This document shows, piece by piece, positions 15,654-22,092 of a stretch of 47,348 nucleotides of DNA (position 1 is its first letter; every line of letters starts with the position of its first letter). A program made the translations under genes and the position numbers. Location of the stretch: positions 1 through 47,348 of the IMG/VR virus record IMGVR_UViG_3300037796_000062; one strand, given 5' to 3'. The notes beneath the pieces are model-generated. The model was not told where the DNA came from. It saw only the letters and a program-made list of their open reading frames with translations, and made no database searches. Source of the DNA: a virus.

Positions 15654-15665
15654 CTCTCAACCTCC

Positions 15666-15686
15666 CGCCGGGCATCGCGCCCGGCG
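15666..15686 (-). promoter_or_regulatory. Perfect GC hairpin beside the erf ribosome-binding site
   Basis: Arms CGCCGGGC and GCCCGGCG with a five-base loop end immediately before GGGAGG of erf. No T run follows on the minus strand, so it is not a typical terminator. It could stabilise the messenger or modulate erf translation. Confidence 0.5.
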
Positions 15687-15700
15687 CTCTTGTGCGATTA

Positions 15701-15784
15701 TTACGGCTTCGGTTGCGGCCTGGGTGGTTGTGGCGCAGGCAGCGGCATGGGCGGGTAGTGAACGGTGTCATCGATGTACATCAT
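15701..15784 (-). CDS. Proline-rich micro-protein, IDDT-YPP type (27 aa)
   Basis: A 27-codon frame overlaps the zinc-ribbon stop (ATGA) and follows AGGAGG at ideal spacing. It begins MMYIDDTVHYPPMPLP and ends in a Pro/Gln/Lys-rich tail. The IDDT-x-x-YPP-x-PL core also occurs in the micro-protein at 17545 on the other strand, which argues that both are real genes. Function unknown. Confidence 0.55.
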   Translation of the reverse strand: MMYIDDTVHYPPMPLPAPQPPRPQPKP

Positions 15785-16002
15785 AGTGGTACCTCCTCTT
15801 CGTCTACGCCCTGCGGCGCTTCCGGTTCAGGTTCCCAGATAATCATGTGGCACTCTGGGCAGAACACCACATCATCATAATCGACCTCCGGTACAATCAT
15901 CGCGCCGCAATGTGGGCACTCTTCTTCTTCGGCATAGTCGCCTTCACAGACGTCATACATACCGAGCCACTGGCATACCTGTTCGTGGTCAAACTTACTC
16001 AT
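15781..16002 (-). CDS. Zinc-ribbon protein (73 aa)
   Basis: Starting at MSKFDHEQVCQWLGMYDVC behind GGAGGCAGG, the product carries ECPHCGAMIVPE and VVFCPECHMIIWE. These are two CxxC knuckles that should bind one zinc. The C-terminus is acidic (EPEPEAPQGVDEEEVPL). Such small ribbons in early phage operons often bind nucleic acid or host proteins, but no specific role can be read here. Confidence 0.65.
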   Translation of the reverse strand: MSKFDHEQVCQWLGMYDVCEGDYAEEEECPHCGAMIVPEVDYDDVVFCPECHMIIWEPEPEAPQGVDEEEVPL

Positions 16003-16208
16003 ACCTGCCTCCGATCTTGCCACCCCCGTGACAACCTCCAGTTTTTGATCGTTCGCCATTCACCTGCTTTCCGTTCTTGGATAGCACAGTAATACACCGC
16101 ATCGGACAAAACGCCCTTGATCTCGCCTGATTGCATCCAGCGCCTACGATGAATGCGGGTGTGTCCCTCATAGCGCGGTGGTAATTTTTCATACGTGTCG
16201 GTTGTCAC
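15999..16208 (-). CDS. Small basic hypothetical protein (69 aa, GTG start)
   Basis: The GTG (VTTDTYEKLPPRYEGHTR) overlaps the upstream stop. The product is basic and rich in Trp and Arg (KNWRLSRGWQDRRQV), with a Cys/Tyr segment (AVYYCAIQERK). Its stop overlaps the zinc-ribbon start. Function unknown. Confidence 0.5.
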   Translation of the reverse strand: MTTDTYEKLPPRYEGHTRIHRRRWMQSGEIKGVLSDAVYYCAIQERKAGEWRTIKNWRLSRGWQDRRQV

Positions 16209-16513
16209 ATCGTCACCACCTGCCAGCGATACCACGTTGGAATGCGCCGATCTTTGTGCATCTCGTATGCGATATCCGAGTTACTGCCGCCAATCTCAAG
16301 GACGGTTTCCCAGTCCTCTGTGGCTATCGCGGCTTCCAGTTCGGCGCGCAACTGGCTTAGTTCGGCGCCGCGCAACTCGTCGGTTGTCTGGACGCCGAGC
16401 GTTTGCATGGCCGCCACCATGTTCCGCCACTCTTGCGCCAGAAAATACTGGTCGCGTCCAGCCTTCTCCTCTTCTGCGATAAGTTGCAGCAGTTGTGTTA
16501 TGTCCACGCTCAT
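16205..16513 (-). CDS. Helical hypothetical protein (102 aa)
   Basis: A good AGGGAGAAG site precedes MSVDITQLLQLIAEEEKAGR. The product is mostly helical (ELSQLRAELEAAIATEDWETVLEIG), with an aromatic tail (PTWYRWQVVTM). It is chained to its neighbours by four-base overlaps on both sides. Family not recognised. Confidence 0.6.
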   Translation of the reverse strand: MSVDITQLLQLIAEEEKAGRDQYFLAQEWRNMVAAMQTLGVQTTDELRGAELSQLRAELEAAIATEDWETVLEIGGSNSDIAYEMHKDRRIPTWYRWQVVTM

Positions 16514-16647
16514 GACTTCTCCCTATCCTTCTGTTGTTCCTGGTGCGCCTGTGCAAGCGCCTGTCCGCTATTACACCCCCGTTCCCGCTGTATCTCGTCT
16601 GCCCGCTCCAAAAGGCGGACGGCTTCTTCTCGTGTGGTGTCTGCCAT
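16510..16647 (-). CDS. Small helical protein (45 aa)
   Basis: A 45-codon frame follows GGAGGATTAGTC and ends in an ATGA overlap with the next gene. It starts MADTTREEAVRLLERADEI, continues with an amphipathic, Gln-rich helix and ends QQKDREKS. The tight coupling on both sides supports it as a gene. Function unknown. Confidence 0.55.
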   Translation of the reverse strand: MADTTREEAVRLLERADEIQRERGCNSGQALAQAHQEQQKDREKS

Positions 16648-16649
16648 GA

Positions 16650-16868
16650 CTAATCCTCCACCCATGCCGCGTCAACGATGCGACAGAGGTGATTATAAAA
16701 TTGATGCGACCCCCAATTCGGCAAACAGTTGTGCCAATCGCCTGCCTTATTAGCGAGTTTGCGTGCCAATGCCTCCAGATGATCGCGGCTACTCTGACCA
16801 TTTTCGATGAGGTAGTTGGCCTTGTCTACATCTGACATCTGCCAGAAACTGAAAATAGTGCGGTTCAT
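16650..16868 (-). CDS. First gene of the leftward early operon (72 aa)
   Basis: This product (MNRTIFSFWQMSDVDKAN) has a strong AGGAGGAG site and lies just downstream of the leftward early promoter. It is small, helical and rich in Asn, His and Trp (AGDWHNCLPNWGSHQFYNHL). Its position as the first leftward gene suggests very early expression, for example a host-takeover or regulatory factor, but nothing in the sequence proves that. Confidence 0.6.
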   Translation of the reverse strand: MNRTIFSFWQMSDVDKANYLIENGQSSRDHLEALARKLANKAGDWHNCLPNWGSHQFYNHLCRIVDAAWVED

Positions 16869-16912
16869 CGATACTCCTCCTGATGTAGCGCCGCCCCTTG
16901 CGACGTACTGTT

Positions 16913-16941
16913 ATTGTATCACACTATCATCGTTCTGTCTA
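16913..16941 (-). promoter_or_regulatory. Leftward early promoter
   Basis: The minus strand reads TAGACA (16941-16936), a 17-bp spacer and TACAAT (16918-16913). It faces the leftward operon. Its -35 box lies five bases from the -35 box of the rightward promoter, so one bound protein could block both. Confidence 0.75.
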
Positions 16942-16946
16942 GGATA

Positions 16947-16975
16947 TTGACAAAACGAATACAAACCTTTACAAT
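16947..16975 (+). promoter_or_regulatory. Rightward early promoter
   Basis: TTGACA, a 17-bp spacer and TACAAT lie upstream of the Xre-type regulator gene. The sequence TGTCTAGGATATTGACA (16936-16952) across both -35 boxes is an imperfect inverted repeat and a candidate operator for that regulator. Confidence 0.8.
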
Positions 16976-17011
16976 GGACGTGTACAGAGACATAGAGAGA
17001 GGGGAGGGGAT

Positions 17012-17257
17012 ATGACGAAGGTTGTGAATAGGTTAAAGGAGTTTCGATTGAGACAGTCAGTAAAGACGGGTGTTTATCTATCGGTGGCAGACGTAGCGCG
17101 TGAAATCGGCTACAGCCGCACCAACCTGTTTCATTTCGAAACCAGGACGGATCGCATACCGACGGCTGAAATGCTGGGACGCCTCGCGGATTTTTACGGC
17201 GTTCATCCGGGTGTCCTCATCGGGCGTATCGAGGATATTGTAACAGAGGAGGAATAA
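17012..17257 (+). CDS. Xre/Cro-CI-like helix-turn-helix regulator
   Basis: The 81-residue product has the Xre fold: LKEFRLRQSV, then SVADVAREIGYSRTNLFHFE (helices 2 and 3), RIPTAEMLGRLADFYGVHP and VLIG at the end of helix 5. It lacks a C-terminal dimerisation or cleavage domain, so it is more Cro-like than a LexA-type CI. It is the first rightward gene and lies 37 bases behind the -10 box. It probably represses the divergent early promoters. Confidence 0.85.
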   Translation: MTKVVNRLKEFRLRQSVKTGVYLSVADVAREIGYSRTNLFHFETRTDRIPTAEMLGRLADFYGVHPGVLIGRIEDIVTEEE

Positions 17258-17258
17258 C

Positions 17259-17486
17259 ATGGGTTGGTTTTGGGGACGCATTAAGACCAGCAGCCAGGAC
17301 GTGACGCAAGGGGTGGATGTGACGGGCGAACACTCACGTGTCAGTGGGCACTATGACTACTGTGAGTATGCCAGTGACCCGGCTACAGGGCGCTATGTGT
17401 ACTACGGCGCAGGTGGGCAGATCATCTACGAGGCTGGCACCTGGACTCACTATGATATCCATGGCAATGAAATCGGTAGGGCATGA
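17259..17486 (+). CDS. Hypothetical Tyr/Gly-rich protein (75 aa)
   Basis: It starts at the base after the regulator stop region, behind GAGGAGG. The sequence has a beta-repeat look (GHYDYCEYASDPATGRYVYY, then GAGGQIIYEAGTWTHYDIHG), resembling short beta-hairpin repeats. Co-expressed with the regulator. Family not recognised. Confidence 0.6.
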   Translation: MGWFWGRIKTSSQDVTQGVDVTGEHSRVSGHYDYCEYASDPATGRYVYYGAGGQIIYEAGTWTHYDIHGNEIGRA

Positions 17487-17544
17487 CCTAACGACACGCG
17501 GCCTGGGCAGCCTGGGCCGCACACCATACAACAGGAGTATTACA

Positions 17545-17652
17545 ATGATAGACGACACAACCATCTACCCGCCCCTGCCGCTCGACGACGGCCCGCCGCG
17601 AGAGGAACCGGAAGACAGCAACGACGAAGAAGAAGAGGAGACAGAGCAGTGA
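17545..17652 (+). CDS. Acidic micro-protein, IDDT-YPP type (35 aa)
   Basis: The ATG follows CAGGAG. The 35 residues begin MIDDTTIYPPLPLDDGPP and end in a strongly acidic run. The IDDT-x-x-YPP-x-PL core is shared with the 27-residue protein encoded at 15784-15701. A hairpin (GCGGCC...GGCCGC, 17498-17520) precedes it. A longer in-frame upstream start is out of context. The acidic tail could mimic DNA or bind a host protein; this is a guess. Confidence 0.55.
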   Translation: MIDDTTIYPPLPLDDGPPREEPEDSNDEEEEETEQ

Positions 17653-18161
17653 CCACACTCGAAAACGCCATCACCACTGCCCGCCAGGCCCTGGCCGAGC
17701 AGCGCGCTACCGAGAAGGCACAGCACGACGCAGAACACGCCCGACAATGTGACCTGCACCAGGCCGCGCAGGCAGACCTGGAATCCTGGCTCTATAAACT
17801 GCCAAACGGGATGGCAGACCGCGCTGATTACAATGTCCCGTTTCCGCTGCCAACACACGTATTTGATGTCATCGTCTCATTTGACCTGAGCGATTACGGC
17901 GCCGCGCCGGTGTCGGCCCGCCTCGAATGGCGCGGCGACCGCTGGTTTTTCAAAAAGTGGCACGTGGCGCACCACGAACTGGGCGTTTTCACGGGTGATC
18001 CGCAGGAGTGGCGCGTCGTCGTGTCGAACGAATGTACGCCATACACAACGCTCGAACAGGCACTCGTGGCGGCACTGGCAGAGCACGAGCGCACAACCGG
18101 CCCGCTGGTAGCGGAGGCCCGCGCCCGCACGGAGCAGGCGCGAAAGGACTGGGTAGCATGA
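17649..18161 (+). CDS. Hypothetical protein (170 aa, GTG start)
   Basis: The GTG overlaps the upstream stop (GTGA). The product has an N-terminal coiled-coil-like helix (ITTARQALAEQRATEKAQHD), a beta-rich centre (PTHVFDVIVSFDLSDYG, RLEWRGDRWFFKKWHVAHHE) and a C-terminal helix. No motif recognised. It belongs to the rightward early operon of overlapping small genes. Confidence 0.6.
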   Translation: MTTLENAITTARQALAEQRATEKAQHDAEHARQCDLHQAAQADLESWLYKLPNGMADRADYNVPFPLPTHVFDVIVSFDLSDYGAAPVSARLEWRGDRWFFKKWHVAHHELGVFTGDPQEWRVVVSNECTPYTTLEQALVAALAEHERTTGPLVAEARARTEQARKDWVA

Positions 18162-18376
18162 CCCACCGACGGCCCTGGCTGCGCTTTTCAGACAAGTCAT
18201 TATGTCCGAATTTTTACCGCGGCTCGGCACTACTGCTGCATCTCGACACGGGCATTGCTGACGTGTGGTGTGATGATATGGTCATCGGCACCACGCGACG
18301 GATGGAAGAGGCCAAGAGGATTGTGGAGCGGTATGTGCAGTTTAGTGAAGTGACAAAGGAGACGACCAATGAGTGA
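18158..18376 (+). CDS. Hypothetical protein (72 aa)
   Basis: The ATG overlaps the stop of the 170-residue gene. The sequence starts MTHRRPWLRFSDKSLCPNFY, has a beta-hairpin-like centre (ALLLHLDTGIADVWCDDMVI) and ends in a helix (MEEAKRIVERYVQFSEV). Longer in-frame starts upstream would run deep into the previous gene. Family not recognised. Confidence 0.55.
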   Translation: MTHRRPWLRFSDKSLCPNFYRGSALLLHLDTGIADVWCDDMVIGTTRRMEEAKRIVERYVQFSEVTKETTNE

Positions 18377-18680
18377 CCACAAGAACGCTGATTTTATCGA
18401 GGACGCCGAACGCCGAGCTGGTGCCCGTTGGGACGATCCCGACAATCCGGCAGGGTTGTACACGCTGCTCGCCAGTGTTGCCCGCGCAATGGGCACCAAC
18501 CCGCACGACGAACGCGATGATTACGCAGCCGGAATGCTGCTAGCACAACAGATACAGGATGAAATGACTGGAGAGGCGGCGCGCAAGCGCGCTGCTGATG
18601 ACATGCTTGTAGCCATGTTGACGACTGGCATGTCGCCCGACGCGTTGGGCGCCTTGCTCGGCAAGAAAGAAGAAGGATAA
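18369..18680 (+). CDS. Helical hypothetical protein (103 aa)
   Basis: MSDHKNADFIEDAERRAG opens an acidic, helical protein ending MLTTGMSPDALGALLGKKEE. It overlaps its upstream neighbour by eight bases and has a GGAG-like site. The C-terminal SPDALGALLG resembles a short helix-turn-helix. No family recognised. Confidence 0.55.
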   Translation: MSDHKNADFIEDAERRAGARWDDPDNPAGLYTLLASVARAMGTNPHDERDDYAAGMLLAQQIQDEMTGEAARKRAADDMLVAMLTTGMSPDALGALLGKKEEG

Positions 18681-18684
18681 GGCA

Positions 18685-18996
18685 ATGACACTGGAGAACA
18701 CACAGACGGGAGATTGGCTTCACATCAGCAATGGCCGCACATCCACTATTTCGCGTGTCGCGCGCGTCACAAAGACACAGGTGCACGCGGCATTACGCAA
18801 GTTTTGGCGCGATGGGAGCGAGATCGGTGCCGATATATGGAGCCGCTACCACGCCAGACCTGCCACCGAGAAGGATATCATGGAGCACAGGCGGCGGATG
18901 CTGGCAGGCGATTTGCGCCGAGTGGAGTATCTGGATTTGTCGCTCGATCAATTGCAGCGTATCTGGAATATTACAAAGGAGGGGGCTAATGAGTGA
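18685..18996 (+). CDS. Early-region tandem paralogue A (103 aa)
   Basis: The product runs TLENTQTGDWLHISNGRTST, ISRVARVTKTQVHAALRKFW, GSEIGADIWSRYHARPATEKDI, and a helical tail (VEYLDLSLDQLQRIWNITKEG). The next gene encodes a close copy throughout. The region ISRVARVTKTQVHAA suits a small DNA-contacting fold, but this is inference. Function unknown. Confidence 0.65.
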   Translation: MTLENTQTGDWLHISNGRTSTISRVARVTKTQVHAALRKFWRDGSEIGADIWSRYHARPATEKDIMEHRRRMLAGDLRRVEYLDLSLDQLQRIWNITKEGANE

Positions 18997-19363
18997 ACCG
19001 CGCAACCCACTGGAGAACACACAGACGGGCGACCTGCTTTACATCAGCAATGGCCGCACATTCACCATTTCGCGTGCCACGCACGTCACAAAGACACAAG
19101 TACATGCAGCCTCGCGTAAATTCAGTCGTGATGGGAGCGAGATCGGTGCCGATATATGGAGCCGCCACTATGCCCGTCCTGCTTCCGAGGAGGATATAAG
19201 TATATGGAGCCGCCACTATGCCCGTCCTGCTTCCGAGGAGGATATAAGAGAAGACAGGCGGCGCGCGCTGGCACGTAATTTATACCAAGTAGAATATATC
19301 GATTTGTCGCTCGATCAACTCGAACGTATCTGGGGTATTGTAGAGGAGGGCACCAATGAATAA
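18989..19363 (+). CDS. Early-region tandem paralogue B with internal duplication (124 aa)
   Basis: Starting at MSEPRNPLENTQTGDLLYIS, it aligns end to end with the preceding gene (ISNGRT, ISRATHVTKTQVHAASRKF, GSEIGADIWSRHYARPASEEDI, VEYIDLSLDQLERIWGIVEEG). It is longer by 16 residues because IWSRHYARPASEED plus two residues is repeated by an exact 48-bp tandem duplication. The frame is kept, so the product may still fold. Confidence 0.65.
   Translation: MSEPRNPLENTQTGDLLYISNGRTFTISRATHVTKTQVHAASRKFSRDGSEIGADIWSRHYARPASEEDISIWSRHYARPASEEDIREDRRRALARNLYQVEYIDLSLDQLERIWGIVEEGTNE
19153..19248 (+). repeat. Exact 2 x 48-bp tandem duplication
   Basis: Positions 19153-19200 and 19201-19248 are identical. 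The unit is 16 codons, so the gene stays in frame. With no base differing between copies, the event is recent or the repeat is unstable. Confidence 0.95.
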
Positions 19364-19592
19364 CCCACCACGGGCCCCGGCAGAGACGCGCAAAGAGATG
19401 CGCGCCACTAACCTGGCATTTGATATGGCAACACAGGCGGGCGCAGAGGCGGCGACAGGGCCGCGTGAGCAACTGTACTCATTCTTGGCATCAAAGGGCT
19501 GGGAGTGGAATGAGCATAATTGGGTGAAGATGCCGCCCGTCTCGCCACAGACGGGGTACGCCTATGATGATGTGGAAAGGTTCCCAGGATGA
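19356..19592 (+). CDS. Hypothetical protein (78 aa)
   Basis: The ATG overlaps the previous gene by eight bases behind GAGGAGG. The product starts MNNPPRAPAETRKEMRATNL, then has SFLASKGWEWNEHNWVKMPP in the second half, an aromatic segment like a small beta sheet. Family not recognised. Confidence 0.55.
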   Translation: MNNPPRAPAETRKEMRATNLAFDMATQAGAEAATGPREQLYSFLASKGWEWNEHNWVKMPPVSPQTGYAYDDVERFPG

Positions 19593-19786
19593 GTGAACGC
19601 GCCCGCGCATACCGGGTGCGCCATCCAGAGCGCGTCAAGGCGTCCCAACGGCGCTGGCGAGAGTGCAACCGCGAGCGGCGCCGCGAATACAGCCGCGAGT
19701 ATAAGCGGCGAACGCAGAAAGACTACCGCCAACGCCGCAAAGTTGAGTTATGGAATAGCATTGTAGGGGTGTATGATCGTGAATGA
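19589..19786 (+). CDS. Very basic small protein (65 aa)
   Basis: The ATG overlaps the stop of the previous gene. The product is dominated by Arg, Lys and Tyr (HPERVKASQRRWRECNRERR, REYSREYKRRTQKDYRQRRK), giving a strongly positive helix. This pattern occurs at the N-terminus of some phage HNH or DNA-binding proteins. No Cys/His knuckle is present here, so nucleic-acid binding is the most that can be proposed. Confidence 0.55.
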   Translation: MSERARAYRVRHPERVKASQRRWRECNRERRREYSREYKRRTQKDYRQRRKVELWNSIVGVYDRE

Positions 19787-20546
19787 CTATAGAACGAACG
19801 TCTTAAGTTATGGCGGCGGTGTGCAGAGTGTTGCTATGTGTGTTCTGGTAGCACGCGGCGTCCTGGAGCGGCCTGATTACATCGTATGTGCCGACACCGG
19901 GCGCGAGGCTACGTCAACATGGGACTACCTCACAGAGGTGATGCAGCCGTTCCTGGAGTGCTACGGGTTGCGCGTGGACATCGCGCCGCACGACCTGAGT
20001 ACGGTTGACTTGTACTCGCACAAAGGCGACGTGCTGATGCCGATGCACACCAGCACGGGGCAACTGCGGACGTATTGCAGTGTAGAGTGGAAACGTCGTG
20101 TTGTGCTACGTTGGCTGCGAGCGCAAGGCGCGCAGCAGGCTGTCAAGTGGATTGGATTCAGCTTGGATGAGCGACGCCGCGCCACACTAAAACCGGATGC
20201 ACAATGGTTCGAGTACCGCTATCCTCTGCTCGAACTCAACCTGACCCGGCAGGATTGTTTGAACATTATCCAGGCAGAGGACTTGCCAGAGCCGCCGAAG
20301 TCGGCGTGCTGGATGTGTCCGCATCGGCACAATAGTGAGTGGCGCCACATCCGCGACAACTACCCAGAGGACTGGCAAGCGGCGATTGAGTTAGACGAAG
20401 AATTGAGAGACGCCGCGCCTCTTGAAACAATGGACGATGACCGCTTGTGGTTGCACCGTGACCGCGTGCCGCTGGCAGAAGCCGACATCGATACACCTGA
20501 TCGGGGTGAGAATAGGCAATGTGGTATGGGGATGTGTTTTGTATAG
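19773..20546 (+). CDS. PP-loop ATPase, PAPS-reductase-like (first of a pair)
   Basis: The 257-residue product has an N-terminal PP-loop SYGGGVQS (12-19), then VCADTGREATSTWDYL. This is the adenine-nucleotide alpha-hydrolase fold of PAPS reductases and their phage relatives. Cysteines at 102, 179 and 182 (CWMC) and 250/255 (CGMGMC at the C-terminus) could hold a metal or Fe-S cluster. The family activates a substrate by adenylation or reduces sulfur compounds; the substrate here is unknown. It overlaps the upstream gene by 14 bases and is followed by a second family member. Confidence 0.8.
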   Translation: MIVNDYRTNVLSYGGGVQSVAMCVLVARGVLERPDYIVCADTGREATSTWDYLTEVMQPFLECYGLRVDIAPHDLSTVDLYSHKGDVLMPMHTSTGQLRTYCSVEWKRRVVLRWLRAQGAQQAVKWIGFSLDERRRATLKPDAQWFEYRYPLLELNLTRQDCLNIIQAEDLPEPPKSACWMCPHRHNSEWRHIRDNYPEDWQAAIELDEELRDAAPLETMDDDRLWLHRDRVPLAEADIDTPDRGENRQCGMGMCFV

Positions 20547-20558
20547 AAGTGTACGAGC

Positions 20559-21464
20559 ATGACGAAACAACAGACATTTGTAGAGACACCTGAGCCCGAA
20601 GCCATCCTGCGCGCTGCCGTAGCCGCGTATGAGCCACGTATTGTCGTGGCTGCGGTGTCAGGCGGGCGCGATAGTATTGCAGCCGCGCACGTCGCCAGTC
20701 GGCACCCGCGTTTTGCAGGCGTTTTGCACCTCAATACAGGCATCGGCATTGAGGAAACACGCCGATTTTTGCGTGATGTGTGTCAGGATCGCGGCTGGCA
20801 GCTCTGGGAGTATCGGGCCGTGGATAACTGCCGCGCTGATGGCACACCCGACCCGATGGTATACGAGCGCCTCTGTATTGAACACGGGTTCCCCGGCCCG
20901 GATCAGCATCGCAAAATGTACAGCAAACTGAAACAACGCCCGCTCGCTATGTTTTTGCGGCATATGAAAAAGCGGCGCGGTGACAGGATTATGATTGTAG
21001 ATGGCATCCGTAGTCAAGAAAGTGTTCGGCGGATGGGCACTGCGGCATTGCATCGCCGCGACGTGAAAACTGGTTGCTACTGGTCATCGCCGCTATACTA
21101 TTTCGACAAAGGCCAACGCGACGAATACACAGCAGCCTATGACTTGCCTGTCAACCCGGTGTCGGAGCGGTTGTGCATGTCGGGTGAATGCAAATGCGGC
21201 GCGTATGCCACGATAGGTGAGCGCGATGTGGATAGGTTTTTCTACCCTGATTTTGCTGCCGATCTAGATAGGATTGAAGAGGCAGTACAGGCAGCCCGCA
21301 ACGACTACAACGTCTGGGGATGGGCAGCCACACCAGAGCACGCCCGCCGTTGGGCGCGTCGCAGTGTGCCAGAGGGACAATCTGATTTTTTGCCGCTCTG
21401 TGTTGGCTGTGACAATCGGATGGCGATACAGGCTGAAGTGATAGGAGGTCAGGGTGCAGATTGA
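20559..21464 (+). CDS. PP-loop ATPase, PAPS-reductase/DndC-like (second of a pair)
   Basis: The 301-residue product has PP-loop SGGRDS (34-39), HLNTGIGIEETRRFL, MIVDGIRSQESVRR, and a Cys cluster (C206, C211, C213, then CVGC 281-284) of the kind that ligates an Fe-S cluster in sulfur-handling members such as DndC. The ESVRRMG block after the loop is typical. No cysteine desulfurase or other Dnd gene lies nearby, so DNA phosphorothioation is only one possibility. The rusA-like gene begins before its stop. Confidence 0.8.
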   Translation: MTKQQTFVETPEPEAILRAAVAAYEPRIVVAAVSGGRDSIAAAHVASRHPRFAGVLHLNTGIGIEETRRFLRDVCQDRGWQLWEYRAVDNCRADGTPDPMVYERLCIEHGFPGPDQHRKMYSKLKQRPLAMFLRHMKKRRGDRIMIVDGIRSQESVRRMGTAALHRRDVKTGCYWSSPLYYFDKGQRDEYTAAYDLPVNPVSERLCMSGECKCGAYATIGERDVDRFFYPDFAADLDRIEEAVQAARNDYNVWGWAATPEHARRWARRSVPEGQSDFLPLCVGCDNRMAIQAEVIGGQGAD

Positions 21465-21876
21465 ACTACCATTCCCGCCATCGTCCAATACGGCATACCC
21501 GACCGACAAGAGCGGAGGGAGACGCCTGGGCAAGAAAGGCCGTGCCTGGAAGGAAACAGCAGCACAGTTGCTCGCCATTGCATTGCGCGGCTACACGGTG
21601 CCTGATGACAAGGCCATCATTATCACAATGTACGCCTATTTGCCGAACAACGCACTGCGAGACCTGGCAAACCACGAAAAACTACCAATCGACGCGTTGT
21701 GCGAGCACTTACACATCGATGATAATTGGCAGCGTGTCACGGGCAATGCCATCTATCTGGCAGGTATTGAGCCGGATAACCCGCGCCTCGTGATCAGGTT
21801 GCAGCAGGTGCCGCGCCCGCTGCCAGTGGTGCGCCGTAGGAAACGGCGCAAGATTGTAAAGGAGGAGAAGCAATGA
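21454..21876 (+). CDS. rusA: RusA-like Holliday junction resolvase
   Basis: The GTG start follows AGGAGG. The 140-residue product has the RusA signature: PFPPSSNTAYP near the N-terminus, then RDLANHEKLPIDALCEHLHI and DDNW, with a C-terminal Arg/Lys tail. In the well-known enzyme the motif is D-x-D-N and both Asp residues bind metal. Here the second is Ala (DLAN), so activity may be changed. RusA cleaves four-way junctions, which fits with Erf-mediated annealing in this phage. Confidence 0.75.
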   Translation: MQIELPFPPSSNTAYPTDKSGGRRLGKKGRAWKETAAQLLAIALRGYTVPDDKAIIITMYAYLPNNALRDLANHEKLPIDALCEHLHIDDNWQRVTGNAIYLAGIEPDNPRLVIRLQQVPRPLPVVRRRKRRKIVKEEKQ

Positions 21877-22022
21877 AACCATACCAGGAATACCGCACAT
21901 GCCAGTGCGGAACCGTGTATATCATCAGTCGACGCAGCCAGCGCCACCGCTGTAAACGATGCCACGAAACGGCAATGCAACGCGAACGACGCGAGTTGAG
22001 GAAGGAGCGGAATAATGGGTGA
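21873..22022 (+). CDS. Mini zinc-finger protein (49 aa)
   Basis: A 49-codon frame overlaps the rusA stop (ATGA) and follows GGAGGAG. The product has RTCQCG and HRCKRCHE, giving four cysteines spaced as a zinc knuckle, and a basic, Arg-rich tail (MQRERRELRKERN). Size, spacing and coupling support a real gene. Nucleic-acid binding is likely but unproven. Confidence 0.6.
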   Translation: MKPYQEYRTCQCGTVYIISRRSQRHRCKRCHETAMQRERRELRKERNNG

Positions 22023-22092
22023 TTGGAAGTGGTTGATATTGGCTGGCTTTCTTGCCTACATCGCGTTGTGGGGGCTGGGGGTGTTCGGATGA
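22015..22092 (+). CDS. Membrane micro-protein (25 aa)
   Basis: A 25-codon frame overlaps the upstream stop and ends in an ATGA overlap with the next gene. The product is MGDWKWLILAG followed by FLAYIALWGLGVFG, a single hydrophobic helix. The coupling on both sides and the AAGGAG site argue for translation. Role unknown. Confidence 0.45.
   Translation: MGDWKWLILAGFLAYIALWGLGVFG

Noticed and set aside
17498-17520. GCGGCC...GGCCGC hairpin considered as a terminator
   Set aside because: Only six base pairs and no T run on either strand. At most it is a weak leader structure for the micro-gene.
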